This document shows positions 40,664 through 50,665 of a stretch of DNA of 64,000 nucleotides, one piece after another. The stretch covers positions 248,001 to 312,000 of the forward strand of contig NZ_JAPDUG010000002.1 in the NCBI RefSeq assembly GCF_026015885.1. The letters run 5' to 3'. Under the pieces are notes generated by a model. That model worked only from the letters and a program-made list of their open reading frames with translations, was not told the DNA's origin and ran no database searches. Every line of letters begins with the position of its first letter. Within the stretch, counting starts at the first letter, position 1. A program made the position numbers and the translations under genes. This DNA is from Halocynthiibacter sp. SDUM655004. Lineage in GTDB: Bacteria; Pseudomonadota; Alphaproteobacteria; Rhodobacterales; Rhodobacteraceae.

Positions 40664-40708
40664 TCCTTCGCAAGGCGACAGGCAAGAACTCCGAGAAGCG
40701 TTTGAAAA

Positions 40709-41389
40709 TTAAGGCAGCAGTGCCTCTGCGAGGTCGGGAAGATCGCGGTAGTGGGCTAGCAAGGCATCGGGCTCAAGGGCCGCAACCGCCTCACCCGTCG
40801 GGCCGAATCCAACCAACACAATCGGCACACCGGCAGCGCGCGCAGTGTCACGATCTGTCACTGTGTCGCCAATCAAGATTGAACGCTCGACCTCTCCGCC
40901 TGCCTGTGTTACGGCCGCGAGATACGGAGCAACATCCGGCTTTCGTGTGGGCAAGGTGTCAGCACCAATCAAAGCATCAAACGCATCGCGCACACCCAGT
41001 CGCGACAGCAGGCTCTCTGCCAACCCTTCAGGCTTATTGGTGCAAATCGAAACCGCGAAGCCGCGCCCCCGCAGAGTCTCTACCGCATCCATTGCACCAT
41101 CATAAAGCCGTGTGTGGCGATCAATCTCTCGCCCATATGCTTCCAGCAAAACAGGATACTGCTCAGGAACCCCCGCCTCAGCTCCCTCAGGATCAACGCG
41201 CGAATACCCGAGCGCCAACATCGCACGCCCTCCGTGAAACGCAGTCAATGCATCTGCAACGGGATCAAGCACATCGCCGTGCCCCAAACCTTGAAAACAA
41301 TAATTCGCCGCCGCAATGAGATCGGCGCTTGTATCGGCAAGCGTTCCGTCGAGGTCAAAAACCACGCATCTTTTTCTATTATTTGGCAA
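40709..41389 (-). CDS. gph: Phosphoglycolate phosphatase, HAD family
   Basis: A HAD hydrolase that removes phosphate from 2-phosphoglycolate. Motif I is [12 protein letters not shown], motif [11 protein letters not shown], motif III with Lys in PTRKPDV, and motif [16 protein letters not shown]. The length of about 220 residues fits. No ATG is available: TTG at 41389 (preceding [13 protein letters not shown]) or GTG at 41365 are the options and neither has a clear ribosome site. It is divergent from glmU. Confidence 0.88.
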   Translation of the reverse strand: MPNNRKRCVVFDLDGTLADTSADLIAAANYCFQGLGHGDVLDPVADALTAFHGGRAMLALGYSRVDPEGAEAGVPEQYPVLLEAYGREIDRHTRLYDGAMDAVETLRGRGFAVSICTNKPEGLAESLLSRLGVRDAFDALIGADTLPTRKPDVAPYLAAVTQAGGEVERSILIGDTVTDRDTARAAGVPIVLVGFGPTGEAVAALEPDALLAHYRDLPDLAEALLP

Positions 41390-41510
41390 TTTTCAGCGTA
41401 TCCCTGTAACATCCTGTAAAGCTATTTGAACATTTTGCCCCTTGCCCCGCGCGCTTTGAGCGATAAAACGGGGGAACATTCCGCCGCGACCACAACAGAA
41501 AAGACACTAA

Positions 41511-42863
41511 ATGCCAACAGCCCTTATTACACTGGCCGCCGGTCAGGGCAGCCGTATGAACTCGGATTTGCCAAAAGTTCTACATAAAATCGGCGGTGCA
41601 ACGCTACTTGAGCATGCTTTGGCAAGTGCTGAAGAACTGGATGTCGACCGCAGGATTGTTGTTGCCGGACATGGGGCTGAACTTGTGCGCGCAGAAGCCG
41701 AAGACCTTGGCGTATCTGACGTGGTGGTTCAGGAGGAGCAACTTGGCACAGGCCACGCGGTTTTGCAGGCGCGCGCGGCCCTCTCTGATTTCACGGGTGA
41801 TGCGCTCGTTCTCTATGGCGACACACCGTTCATTCGCCCCGAAACGCTTTCGAAGATGGCAGCAGCGCGCCAAACCCACGCCGTCGTGGTCCTTGGGTTT
41901 GAAGCTGCGGATCCTGCGCGCTACGGCCGACTAATCACGAAGGGCGATGACCTTGAGCGCATCGTTGAGTTCAAGGACGCAACTGATGAGGAACGCGCGG
42001 TAACACTCTGTAATAGCGGAGTTATTTCCGCTGACGCCGAAACCTTGTTCTCACTTCTGGACGAGGTTGGGAACGACAACGCGGCGGGCGAGTACTACCT
42101 CACTGACATCGTCAAAATTGCCCGCGACCGTGGACTTTCAGCAGGCGTTGTGACCTGCGAGGAGGCCGAAACACTTGGCATCAACGCCCGCGCCGAACTT
42201 GCAAATGCCGAAGCCGTATTTCAGGCCACAAAACGCGTCGAAGCTCTTGAAAACGGCGTCACGCTGCTTGCGCCCGAAACGGTGTATTTCGCACGCGACA
42301 CATACATTGGGCGCGATACAGTTGTGGAGCAAAACGTGGTGTTCGGCCCCGAAGTCACCATTGAATCAGGCGCTCACATCCGCGCGTTCAGCCACCTAGA
42401 AGGCTGTCACGTCAGCCGCGGCGCGATCGTTGGCCCATATGCCCGTCTGCGCCCCGGCGCGGAACTTTCTGAAGATGTGCGTGTTGGCAATTTCGTCGAA
42501 ATCAAAAACGCCACACTCGCCGAAGGGGCAAAAGCCAATCACCTCACCTATGTCGGCGATGCGACAATCGGAGCGCGCGCCAACCTCGGAGCTGGCACAG
42601 TTACTTGTAACTATGACGGCGTGATGAAGCATCACACCGATGTTGGAAATGATGCCTTTATCGGCTCTTCCACCATGCTGGTTGCCCCGGTAAAGGTTGG
42701 CAACCGCGCAATGACGGCGAGCGGCTCGGTGATTACAAGTGACGTACCGGCCGACGCATTGGCCATCGGACGCAGTAAGCAAGTCAACAAAGAGAGGCTT
42801 GCGGATAAATTGTTTCAAAAATTGCAACAGATAAAAGCCAAAAAATCGGGTGGTAAATCGTAA
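41511..42863 (+). CDS. glmU: Bifunctional UDP-N-acetylglucosamine pyrophosphorylase / glucosamine-1-phosphate acetyltransferase
   Basis: A 450-residue enzyme for the last two steps to UDP-GlcNAc, the precursor of peptidoglycan and LPS. The N-terminal uridylyltransferase has LAAGQGSRMNSDLPKVLH, QEEQLGTGHAV and YGDTPF; the C-terminal half is a left-handed beta-helix acetyltransferase with hexapeptide repeats and NHLTYVGDATIG. Its stop overlaps the glmS start as TAATG. Confidence 0.97.
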   Translation: MPTALITLAAGQGSRMNSDLPKVLHKIGGATLLEHALASAEELDVDRRIVVAGHGAELVRAEAEDLGVSDVVVQEEQLGTGHAVLQARAALSDFTGDALVLYGDTPFIRPETLSKMAAARQTHAVVVLGFEAADPARYGRLITKGDDLERIVEFKDATDEERAVTLCNSGVISADAETLFSLLDEVGNDNAAGEYYLTDIVKIARDRGLSAGVVTCEEAETLGINARAELANAEAVFQATKRVEALENGVTLLAPETVYFARDTYIGRDTVVEQNVVFGPEVTIESGAHIRAFSHLEGCHVSRGAIVGPYARLRPGAELSEDVRVGNFVEIKNATLAEGAKANHLTYVGDATIGARANLGAGTVTCNYDGVMKHHTDVGNDAFIGSSTMLVAPVKVGNRAMTASGSVITSDVPADALAIGRSKQVNKERLADKLFQKLQQIKAKKSGGKS

Positions 42864-44677
42864 TGTGCGGTATCGTTGGTGTATTGGGAACGCATGAGGT
42901 TGCGCCCCTATTGGTCGAGGCGCTTAAACGGTTGGAATACCGAGGCTATGACAGTGCGGGCATTGCAACGATCGACGATGGCAAACTTGATCGTCGGCGC
43001 GCCGTAGGCAAGCTGGTGAACTTATCCGACGCTCTTGTTCACAACCCTCTTACCGGAAAATCGGGCATCGGTCATACCCGCTGGGCCACCCATGGCGCCC
43101 CAACCGTCAGCAACGCCCACCCGCACAAAGCGGGTCGCGTGGCGGTGGTTCACAACGGAATTGTCGAAAACTACCAGAGCCTCCGCGAAGAGTTGGTCGC
43201 AGCAGGATACAGTTTCGAAAGTGAAACCGACACAGAAACAGTCGCAACGCTTGCGCAGTTCTTCCTTGAGCAAGGACAAGCGCCAGTTGACGCTGCTAAA
43301 TCTACCATCAACCGCCTAGAGGGCGCATTCGCGCTGTGCTTCTTGTTTGATGGCGAGGATGATCTTCTCGTAGCAGCACGCAAGGGTTCACCTCTAGCGA
43401 TTGGTCATGGCGAAGGCGAGATGTATGTCGGTTCCGACGCGATCGCGCTTGCCCCAATGACGGATCGGATCACTTATCTTGAAGAAGGCGATCACGCCGT
43501 AATCACCCGCACCTCTGTTGAAATCTTTGACGCGAACGGCGCCGAGGTCGAGCGCCCGGTCAAGCAGGTTCAACTCGACGCAACACGCATCGAAAAATCC
43601 GGCTACAAGCATTTCATGGCTAAGGAAATCGCGGAACAGCCCGTCGTACTGGCCGATGCACAAGCCCATTACATTAAAGACGGCAACATCACCTTGCCTG
43701 TTGATCTCGATTTCAGCGCATTTGATCGCGTGACCATGGTTGCCTGTGGCACAGCATATCTTGCCTGTCTTACTGCGAAGTACTGGTTCGAACAGATCGC
43801 GCGCATTCCTGTCGAGGTCGATATCGCCTCGGAGTTCCGTTATCGTGAGCCGCCTGTGCCCGCGCGGACCTTGGCGATTTTCGTCAGCCAATCGGGAGAA
43901 ACGGCTGATACGTTGGCGGCCCTTCACTATGCCAAATCCCAGGGCGCAACGATCCTTTCTGTGGTCAACGTCACCGAAAGCTCCATGGCGCGGGATAGCG
44001 ATATGTCGCTTCCGATCCTTGCGGGCGTCGAAGTTTCCGTGGCTTCAACAAAAGCATTTACGTGTCAATTGTCGCTCTTGCTTTTGCTCGCACTCAAGGC
44101 ATCATCAGACCGTGGGGCGCAAAGCACAGAGCAAGTGCAAAGCTACCTTGCCCATTTGCAAAAAACGCCCGCTCTTGTGAGCCAATCGCTGAATGTTGGC
44201 GACGCGGTAAAAGAAGCCGCCAAACTCGTTGCAGAGGCACAAGATATCTTGTTCCTCGGACGCGGCGCGATGTTCCCACTGGCGCTAGAAGGCGCGCTCA
44301 AACTCAAGGAACTCAGCTATATTCACGCTGAAGGCTATGCAAGTGGCGAGTTGAAACACGGGCCAATTGCGCTGATCGACAAGCATGTTCCTGTTGTGGT
44401 CATGGCCCCGCGCGATGCTCTATTTGAAAAGACAATCTCCAACATGCAGGAGGTTATGGCCCGTGGCGGCAAGGTGCTGCTGATCTCTGATGCCGCCGGT
44501 ATCGCTGAAGCAGGGCAAGGCGTTTGGAGCACGATCACCATGCCGGAGATCGAGCCTGTTTTCGCCCCAATCCTCTATGCGATCCCTGCACAGCTATTGG
44601 CCTATCACACGGCGATCGCCAAGGGCACCGACGTAGACCAACCACGCAACCTTGCAAAATCGGTGACCGTAGAATGA
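42863..44677 (+). CDS. glmS: Glutamine--fructose-6-phosphate aminotransferase
   Basis: GlmS makes glucosamine-6-phosphate from fructose-6-phosphate and glutamine. The nucleophile is Cys2 of MCGIVGVLG, exposed after Met removal. The glutaminase domain (HTRWATHGAPT, HNGIVENY) is followed by two SIS isomerase domains (VACGTAYLA, SQSGETADT, LGRGAMFPLALEGALKLKE). 604 residues is typical. No ribozyme-like leader is possible since it is coupled to glmU by TAATG. Confidence 0.97.
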   Translation: MCGIVGVLGTHEVAPLLVEALKRLEYRGYDSAGIATIDDGKLDRRRAVGKLVNLSDALVHNPLTGKSGIGHTRWATHGAPTVSNAHPHKAGRVAVVHNGIVENYQSLREELVAAGYSFESETDTETVATLAQFFLEQGQAPVDAAKSTINRLEGAFALCFLFDGEDDLLVAARKGSPLAIGHGEGEMYVGSDAIALAPMTDRITYLEEGDHAVITRTSVEIFDANGAEVERPVKQVQLDATRIEKSGYKHFMAKEIAEQPVVLADAQAHYIKDGNITLPVDLDFSAFDRVTMVACGTAYLACLTAKYWFEQIARIPVEVDIASEFRYREPPVPARTLAIFVSQSGETADTLAALHYAKSQGATILSVVNVTESSMARDSDMSLPILAGVEVSVASTKAFTCQLSLLLLLALKASSDRGAQSTEQVQSYLAHLQKTPALVSQSLNVGDAVKEAAKLVAEAQDILFLGRGAMFPLALEGALKLKELSYIHAEGYASGELKHGPIALIDKHVPVVVMAPRDALFEKTISNMQEVMARGGKVLLISDAAGIAEAGQGVWSTITMPEIEPVFAPILYAIPAQLLAYHTAIAKGTDVDQPRNLAKSVTVE

Positions 44678-45429
44678 CCCCAGAAGCCGCCCTATCCGAC
44701 CTTCGCGCCCACGCCCAAGATGGCAAGGCCGAAGAAATGCGGGCCTATCACAAGGCCGATCGAGAGTACCTTGGGGTTGCCAATCCCGATATCGACAGCT
44801 GCACCAAAGCGTGGCGCAAAGAGCTGGACGTTCCAGAGCGAGTTGCCCTCGCCCGCGATCTTTGGGCCACAGATATCCACGAGGCACGTGTAGCAGCCGC
44901 CAAATTGCTGACCCAAGCGCGGCTGCGCCCTGACGAAGCGGCGTGGGAGCTTATCCAAAGCTGGGTTCCGGATTTCAACGCATGGGCCATTGCCGATCAC
45001 GCTTGCATCGCGGGGCAAAAACGCCTCGTTGCCGACCCCACGCGCCTTGATGAGGTAGAGCCGTGGATTGCATCTGATCACATGTGGACGCGCCGCGCGG
45101 CCTTTGTCATCACCTTGCCGTGGACCAAACAGAATTTCCCGAAACCCGCCGAGATTGAAGCGCGGGAACGCGTATTGGGCTGGGCTGCGACGCTGGTTGA
45201 GGACAAGGAATGGTTTATCCAAAAGGCGATTTCGTGGTGGCTGCGCGATCTGTCAAAGCACGATGTGCCACGCGCGCAGGCGTTTTTGAATGAATATGGC
45301 CCGCGCCTGAAACCATTCGCACAGAAGGAAGCCACGCGCCACATGCGCGATTACACTGTGCCTCCGCTCAAAGAGCCAGACGTCGAGACTGCTGACGCTC
45401 CTAAGCCTGACGAAGCGCCCGACGCATAA
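44674..45429 (+). CDS. AlkD-like DNA glycosylase (DNA alkylation repair family)
   Basis: A 251-residue, all-helical HEAT-repeat-like protein of the DNA alkylation repair family. Segments such as VPDFNAWAIADHACI, HMWTRRAAFV and EWFIQKAISWWLRD match the DNA-groove positions of AlkD enzymes, including an aspartate and aromatic residues used to excise N3/N7-alkyl purines. The start overlaps the glmS stop as ATGA. Its 3' end overlaps the convergent synthetase gene by 29 bases. Confidence 0.85.
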   Translation: MTPEAALSDLRAHAQDGKAEEMRAYHKADREYLGVANPDIDSCTKAWRKELDVPERVALARDLWATDIHEARVAAAKLLTQARLRPDEAAWELIQSWVPDFNAWAIADHACIAGQKRLVADPTRLDEVEPWIASDHMWTRRAAFVITLPWTKQNFPKPAEIEARERVLGWAATLVEDKEWFIQKAISWWLRDLSKHDVPRAQAFLNEYGPRLKPFAQKEATRHMRDYTVPPLKEPDVETADAPKPDEAPDA

Positions 45430-47023
45430 TCTTGCCCGTCGCCGTCATTGGCATTTCGTCAATAAACTCAACGGAACGAGGAGCGACGTGTGGACTGACC
45501 TTGTCTTTGACGCGGGCGATCAACGCATCCTCTAACCCATCAGCACTCTCGCCTTCGCGCAACACGATGAATGCTTTCACAACCTCTGTCCGCAGCGCAT
45601 CCGGAATTCCAATACAGGCCGCCATGGCGACCGATGGATGAGCGCAAAGACAGTTTTCGATCTCACTCGGTCCAATGCGATAGCCAGCGGAGGTAATCAC
45701 ATCGTCATCGCGGCTGGAGAAGCGGAAATAGCCGTCCGCGTCACAACTGCCAAGATCACCGGTGCGCAGCCAGCCATTCACGAATTTACGTTCTGTTTCC
45801 TCGGGCTTATTCCAATAGCGCAGAAACATCACCGGATCGGGCGCGCGCACCGCAATTTCGCCAATCTCACCTGCAGGAACTGGATTGCCTTCAGCGTCGA
45901 TAATCGCAACCTCATGACCAGGAACGGCACCGCCCATCGCACCAGCCATATGTTTACCAAGCGCTTTTGATGCGGAAACCACCAAATTACACTCAGTCTG
46001 ACCGTAAATCTCATTCACCGGTGCGCCCAAAACATCCTCTGCCCATTGCAACAAGTCTGCGCCAAGGCTCTCTCCGCCAGAGCTGATACTGCGGATATCC
46101 ACGCCAACAGGAACGTCCGCTCCACGCATCATTTTGAGTGCGGTTGGCGGCATAAAGAGGTTCCTAATTCGATACCGCGCCATCAGGTCATAGGCCGCTG
46201 CAGCGTCGAACTTTCGCATCCGATGCGAGACAAGCGGCACACCGTAATAAAGGCAGGGCATTGCCATATCCATCAACCCACCGATCCACGCCCAGTCTGC
46301 TGGCGTCCAGCCGCAATCGCCCTGTTTCGGGAAGCCATCGTGATGCACTTCGATGGCCGGAAGATGACCGAGCAGGAACCTGTGCCCATGCAAAACGCCT
46401 TTTGGGTCGCCCGTTGTACCGGATGTATAAATCAAAACCGCCGGCGTATCAGCGCGGGTCTCTACTGGGGTACATGTTTTAGGATGCTTTTCGATTTCGT
46501 CCCAAACTGACTCAACACCAGCCGCATCGCCGATGGTCAAAACCGTTTCAAGAGCAGGCAGGTCAGAACGTATCTTGGCAACTTTGGGAAGGCTTTCGTC
46601 ACTCGTTATCAAAAGCTTCGCGCCACTATCGGAAAGCCGATACCGCAACGCGTCTTCGCCGAATAAGGTAAACAGCGGAAGCACAACCGCGCCAAGCTTA
46701 TAGGCTGCGAAATGCGCGATTATAACCGCCGGTTCTTGCGGCAACAGGATTGCAATGCGGTCCCCCTCTCCTACACCTTGTGCAGCAAAGGCATTGGCCA
46801 GCGCATTGGAAGCCTCTTCCAACTCGCTATATGTCCAACGACGTTCGGTTCCATCCTCCTCCACATGGATTATCGCCTCCTGATCCGGCGCACTACGCGC
46901 CAAAGAGGTACAGCAAAGCTCAGCGATATTCATTACCGGCGGAATATCCCAACGAAATGCGGACGCAACAGCATCCCACGTTGTGAAATCCTTGATCAAT
47001 CGCCGCTTATCCTGCTCTTGCAT
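45401..47023 (-). CDS. AMP-forming acyl-CoA synthetase
   Basis: A 540-residue adenylate-forming ligase. The phosphate loop is LIYTSGTTGDPKG, with later EIYGQTECN, RTGDLGSCDADGYF (hinge aspartate) and the C-terminal TATGKIMRR carrying the catalytic lysine. The segment GWTPADWAWIGG places it near acetyl/medium-chain and branched acyl-CoA ligases rather than long-chain FadD. The exact acid is unknown. Its promoter and operator copy those of the leucine operon, so a short branched acid such as isovalerate is a reasonable guess. GGGGAGGAG precedes ATG 47023. Confidence 0.88.
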   Translation of the reverse strand: MQEQDKRRLIKDFTTWDAVASAFRWDIPPVMNIAELCCTSLARSAPDQEAIIHVEEDGTERRWTYSELEEASNALANAFAAQGVGEGDRIAILLPQEPAVIIAHFAAYKLGAVVLPLFTLFGEDALRYRLSDSGAKLLITSDESLPKVAKIRSDLPALETVLTIGDAAGVESVWDEIEKHPKTCTPVETRADTPAVLIYTSGTTGDPKGVLHGHRFLLGHLPAIEVHHDGFPKQGDCGWTPADWAWIGGLMDMAMPCLYYGVPLVSHRMRKFDAAAAYDLMARYRIRNLFMPPTALKMMRGADVPVGVDIRSISSGGESLGADLLQWAEDVLGAPVNEIYGQTECNLVVSASKALGKHMAGAMGGAVPGHEVAIIDAEGNPVPAGEIGEIAVRAPDPVMFLRYWNKPEETERKFVNGWLRTGDLGSCDADGYFRFSSRDDDVITSAGYRIGPSEIENCLCAHPSVAMAACIGIPDALRTEVVKAFIVLREGESADGLEDALIARVKDKVSPHVAPRSVEFIDEMPMTATGKIMRRALRQA

Positions 47024-47044
47024 CCATCTCCTCCCCAGAGATTG

Positions 47045-47058
47045 TGAACGAGCGTTCA
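47045..47058 (-). promoter_or_regulatory. Operator TGAAC-N4-GTTCA of the acyl-CoA synthetase gene
   Basis: TGAACGAGCGTTCA, an inverted repeat matching that of the ivd promoter in both half-sites and in position relative to the -10 box. Confidence 0.65.
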
Positions 47059-47086
47059 GTTAACCGCCCGCGCCCTCCAGCGTCAA
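47058..47086 (-). promoter_or_regulatory. Candidate acyl-CoA synthetase promoter
   Basis: TTGACG and TTAACT on the minus strand, 17 bases apart; the last T of the -10 box is the first base of the operator, as at ivd. Confidence 0.55.
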
Positions 47087-47197
47087 TTGCGTTTTCGCCA
47101 TTCCGCCAGACAGTTATCGCGCAAATATTACCGCGCACCACCCCACCATCTATAAATCCCCCTTGCCCCTCAATACCACCACGCCTAGGCTATCTGC

Positions 47198-48202
47198 ATG
47201 ACCGCACCCTTGATTGATCCCTTCTTGCGCCCGATTACATATCTGCGCCTCTCGGTAACGGACCGTTGCGACTTTCGCTGTGTTTACTGCATGGCGGAGC
47301 AAATGACCTTTCTACCGAAAAAAGAGCTACTGACGCTTGAGGAGTTGGATCGGCTGTCTTCTGCCTTTATCGGGCTGGGTGTGCGCAAGCTTCGGATTAC
47401 GGGCGGGGAACCGTTGGTGCGCCGTGACATCATGAGCTATTTCAAAGCCATGTCGCGGCACCTGAAATCAGGTGCGCTGGACGAACTCACGCTTACAACC
47501 AATGGCTCACAACTGGCAAAGTATGCCGACGAACTCGCGGCCTGTGGGGTGAAACGGATCAACATCTCTTTGGATACGCTCGATGAGGCGAAATTTGCCG
47601 AGATTACGCGCTGGGGCCGCTTGCCACAGGTTCTTGAAGGGATCGAGGCCGCTCAAGCGGCAGGCCTTAAAGTAAAACTGAACACAGTGGCGCTTAAAGG
47701 CTTTAACGAGGACGAGCTTTTTACCCTCACCGAATTTTGCGCCGCACGAGATATGGACCTGACCTTTATCGAGGTCATGCCCATGGGAGATATCGGCAAT
47801 GAAAACCGGATCGGGCAATATTGGTCTCTCGAAGACTTACGAGAAACTCTGGCCACACGTTTTAGCCTTGCCGACCTTCCCGACAAAACCGGGGGCCCTG
47901 CGAGATATGTCAGGATCGGGGAAACGCGCCAACGCATTGGTTTCATCACGCCACTGACACATAATTTCTGTGAAAGCTGTAACCGCGTTCGGGTGACTTG
48001 CACGGGCGAAATTTTCACCTGTCTGGGACAAGAAGGGAAATCCGATCTCCGTGCGCCATTGCGTGCGAGCGAAAGCGATACAAAGCTGAATGAAGCGATC
48101 CGCGCCGCGATCGCGCTCAAGCCCAAGGGCCATGATTTTGACTATTCGCGACAGGAAGTGGCTGGGCAAATGAGCCGCCACATGAGCCATACCGGCGGCT
48201 AA
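47198..48202 (+). CDS. moaA: GTP 3',8-cyclase (molybdenum cofactor step 1)
   Basis: A radical-SAM enzyme of 334 residues. The N-terminal cluster motif has cysteines at 24, 28 and 31 (CDFRCVYC); the second [4Fe-4S] site is [11 protein letters not shown] with a further Cys in FTCLG. The terminal Gly-Gly needed for activity is present (SHTGG). It converts GTP to the cyclic precursor used for pyranopterin. No other moa gene is in the window. Confidence 0.97.
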   Translation: MTAPLIDPFLRPITYLRLSVTDRCDFRCVYCMAEQMTFLPKKELLTLEELDRLSSAFIGLGVRKLRITGGEPLVRRDIMSYFKAMSRHLKSGALDELTLTTNGSQLAKYADELAACGVKRINISLDTLDEAKFAEITRWGRLPQVLEGIEAAQAAGLKVKLNTVALKGFNEDELFTLTEFCAARDMDLTFIEVMPMGDIGNENRIGQYWSLEDLRETLATRFSLADLPDKTGGPARYVRIGETRQRIGFITPLTHNFCESCNRVRVTCTGEIFTCLGQEGKSDLRAPLRASESDTKLNEAIRAAIALKPKGHDFDYSRQEVAGQMSRHMSHTGG

Positions 48203-48245
48203 AGCTTTAGATCAACTTTACAACACAATAGCTTGATTTAAAAAG

Positions 48246-48275
48246 AAAAAGGCCGCCAGATTGGGCGGCCTTTTC
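48246..48275. terminator. Bidirectional Rho-independent terminator
   Basis: GGCCGCC and GGCGGCC form a stem with a six-base loop, with A-rich and T-rich flanks. It lies between the convergent moaA and M20 hydrolase genes. Confidence 0.85.
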
Positions 48276-48293
48276 TATCAATCTTAGCTTACC

Positions 48294-49460
48294 TCATGAG
48301 GCAGCAGGCATCCGACTTTCGACCATCTCAACCCACCAGCTACACCCCGCAGGGATCGCATTGTCGTCGAAATTATAGGCTGGGTGATGCACCGCTGCTG
48401 TGTCGCCATTGCCGACGAGGATATAAGCGCCGGGGCGTTCTTCGAGCATAAAGGCGAAATCCTCACCGCCCATCACAAGCGGCGCATCTTCGCAATCACC
48501 AGAAATTTTCTTGGCCGCTTCAGCCGCATATTCGGTTTCCGTGTCGTGGTTAACCATCACCGGATAACCGCGCATATAGTTAACGTCGGCCACCCCGCCA
48601 AGCGCCTCTGCTGTGAGCGGAGCGATTGCTTTAATCCGCTGTTCGGCAAGGTCACGAACGTCGTTTGACAGCGTCCGCACAGTCCCCTTCAGATGTACTT
48701 TCTGGGGAATGACGTTGTAAGCGTTGCTCTCGGTTTCAAAGCTCGTGACCGAAACAACGACTTGCTTCACAGGGTCCACATTTCGACTTGCGATTGTCTG
48801 CATCGCCAAAACGATCTGGCTCGCGATGATCGTCGTATCAACAACCTCTTGTGGCTTTGCCGCGTGGCCGCCCTTGCCCTCGACAAAAATGTCAAATGTA
48901 TCGGTCGCGGCAAAGAACGGGCCTTTGCGAATTGCAAAGCTACCGAGCGGATGACCGGGCCAGTTATGCATCCCATAGACTTCCTGGATGTTCCAGCGAT
49001 CCATCATGCCGTCTTCACACATTTCACGGCCACCGCCGCCGCCCTCTTCGGCAGGCTGGAAAATCACAACCGTGGTGCCGTCAAAGTTGCGCGTCTCGCA
49101 CAGGTATTTTGCTGCACCAAGTAGCATGGCCGTGTGGCCGTCGTGACCGCAGGCATGCATAGCGCCTGGTGTTTTGGACGCATATTCAACGCCTGTTGCT
49201 TCAAGGATCGGAAGCGCATCCATATCTGCGCGCAGTCCCACAACTTTGCCAGACGTATCAGTCTTGCCCTTGATAACGCCGACAACCCCAGTGCGGCCGA
49301 TACCCTCTACAACCTCATCACAGCCGAATGCGCGCAGCAATTCCGCCACCCGCGCCGAAGTTCGGTGCGTTTCAAACAGGATTTCCGGGTTTGCGTGGAA
49401 GTCTCGTCGCCATTCGGTAATTTCGGGCAGAAGCTCTGCGAAGCGGTTCTTTACGGGCAT
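48294..49460 (-). CDS. M20D amidohydrolase (hippurate hydrolase/IAA-amino-acid hydrolase type)
   Basis: A 388-residue zinc hydrolase that splits N-acyl or N-aryl amino acids. Characteristic motifs are RRDFHANPEILFETHRTS, GLRADMDALPI, HACGHDGHTAML and FQPAEEGGGGG, ending with MGGEDFAFML. It lies three bases after the ArgE-like gene in the operon led by the peptide ABC ATPase, suggesting breakdown of imported acylated amino acids or dipeptides. Confidence 0.9.
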   Translation of the reverse strand: MPVKNRFAELLPEITEWRRDFHANPEILFETHRTSARVAELLRAFGCDEVVEGIGRTGVVGVIKGKTDTSGKVVGLRADMDALPILEATGVEYASKTPGAMHACGHDGHTAMLLGAAKYLCETRNFDGTTVVIFQPAEEGGGGGREMCEDGMMDRWNIQEVYGMHNWPGHPLGSFAIRKGPFFAATDTFDIFVEGKGGHAAKPQEVVDTTIIASQIVLAMQTIASRNVDPVKQVVVSVTSFETESNAYNVIPQKVHLKGTVRTLSNDVRDLAEQRIKAIAPLTAEALGGVADVNYMRGYPVMVNHDTETEYAAEAAKKISGDCEDAPLVMGGEDFAFMLEERPGAYILVGNGDTAAVHHPAYNFDDNAIPAGCSWWVEMVESRMPAAS

Positions 49461-49463
49461 TTT

Positions 49464-50627
49464 CTAGTCCTGTGTTAAGTGTTGGATAAGCCGAAGCATA
49501 AAGGCCTCTCCGGCCTCCAACTGGCTGATTTCTAAATATTCATTCGGTTGATGGGCCTGCGCGATATCGCCAGGTCCACAGACAGCTGCGGAGTAGCCCC
49601 CCGCCTGAAACTGTCCAGCTTCTGTTGCGTAAGCCACAACATTGGTCGCGTTATCGCCTGTCAGGTGGCGGAGGAGTTGCTCGGACTGACCTTCGGTTTC
49701 CGGCGCAAGCGGCGGAACGGCGTATCCTTGCGATATATCGATACCGGTGTCGGGGTGGATGGCCTGCATCCGATCTGAAATCTCCTCGGCTTTGGCACGA
49801 AGCTTCGCCTCCCAATCGGCCAAAGACTCCCCAGGCACAACGCGGAACGACAAGTCGAAATGACACTCTTTGGCGGTAATATTATGCGCCGTACCGCCGC
49901 TTATTCTACCGATGTGCAGCGTTGTGTAGGGCGGCACGAAATCCGCAGCGAGCGGATTCGGTGTTGCCTTTGCGGAGAGTGCGTTCTGTTCGTGCGCCCA
50001 CTGAATCAACTCGGTGCCATACATGATCGCGGAAACACCGGTGTGAAGCAGCGAGCTATGCACCTCGAAGCCTCGCACCGATACCTGAAACCCGACGCTG
50101 CCTTTATGCCCCGTGACAACCTTCATCATTGAAGGCTCACCAATAATTGCTGCAGAGGCAGGAGGAAGAGCTTTCATCGCCTCGATCATCGGAGGCGCAC
50201 CGAAACAGCCAACCTCTTCATCATAGGAGAACGCGAGTTGGATTGGCCGCTTTACCCCCGACTTAAGAATATGCGGCACCGCCCAGAGCGCCAAAGCGTC
50301 AAAGCCCTTCATATCCGCAGTACCACGCCCATAAAGACGGCCGTCTTTTTCGACCATCTCGAATGGATCGCTCTCCCACGCTTGTCCGACAACAGGTACG
50401 ACATCCGTGTGCCCCGACAGCACAACGCCGCCTTCGACCTCCGGCCCGACATTTGCAAAGAGCGAGGCCTTTTGGCCGGTCTCGTCATAAACGCGGAATG
50501 ACTTTACGCCAAAGCTCTCGAGATATCCCTCGATCCACTCGATCAGCGGCAGGTTACTTTCGCTGCTGACGGTATTGAAGCTTACGAGCTTACCAAGAAT
50601 CTCGCGCGTGGATAGAGGCTCTCCCAT
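49464..50627 (-). CDS. argE: Acetylornithine deacetylase (ArgE family)
   Basis: A 387-residue M20A hydrolase. It has the zinc-binding SGHTDVVPV, GRGTADMKGFDA (bridging aspartate) and FSYDEEVGCFGA (catalytic glutamate pair). ArgE releases acetate from N-acetylornithine, but relatives act on other N-acyl amino acids. Position between a peptide transporter ATPase and another M20 enzyme favours a scavenging role over arginine synthesis. Confidence 0.85.
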   Translation of the reverse strand: MGEPLSTREILGKLVSFNTVSSESNLPLIEWIEGYLESFGVKSFRVYDETGQKASLFANVGPEVEGGVVLSGHTDVVPVVGQAWESDPFEMVEKDGRLYGRGTADMKGFDALALWAVPHILKSGVKRPIQLAFSYDEEVGCFGAPPMIEAMKALPPASAAIIGEPSMMKVVTGHKGSVGFQVSVRGFEVHSSLLHTGVSAIMYGTELIQWAHEQNALSAKATPNPLAADFVPPYTTLHIGRISGGTAHNITAKECHFDLSFRVVPGESLADWEAKLRAKAEEISDRMQAIHPDTGIDISQGYAVPPLAPETEGQSEQLLRHLTGDNATNVVAYATEAGQFQAGGYSAAVCGPGDIAQAHQPNEYLEISQLEAGEAFMLRLIQHLTQD

Positions 50628-50665
50628 GAGGTTTCCAGACTTTAGGAACGGCCGATTGGTCGTTG

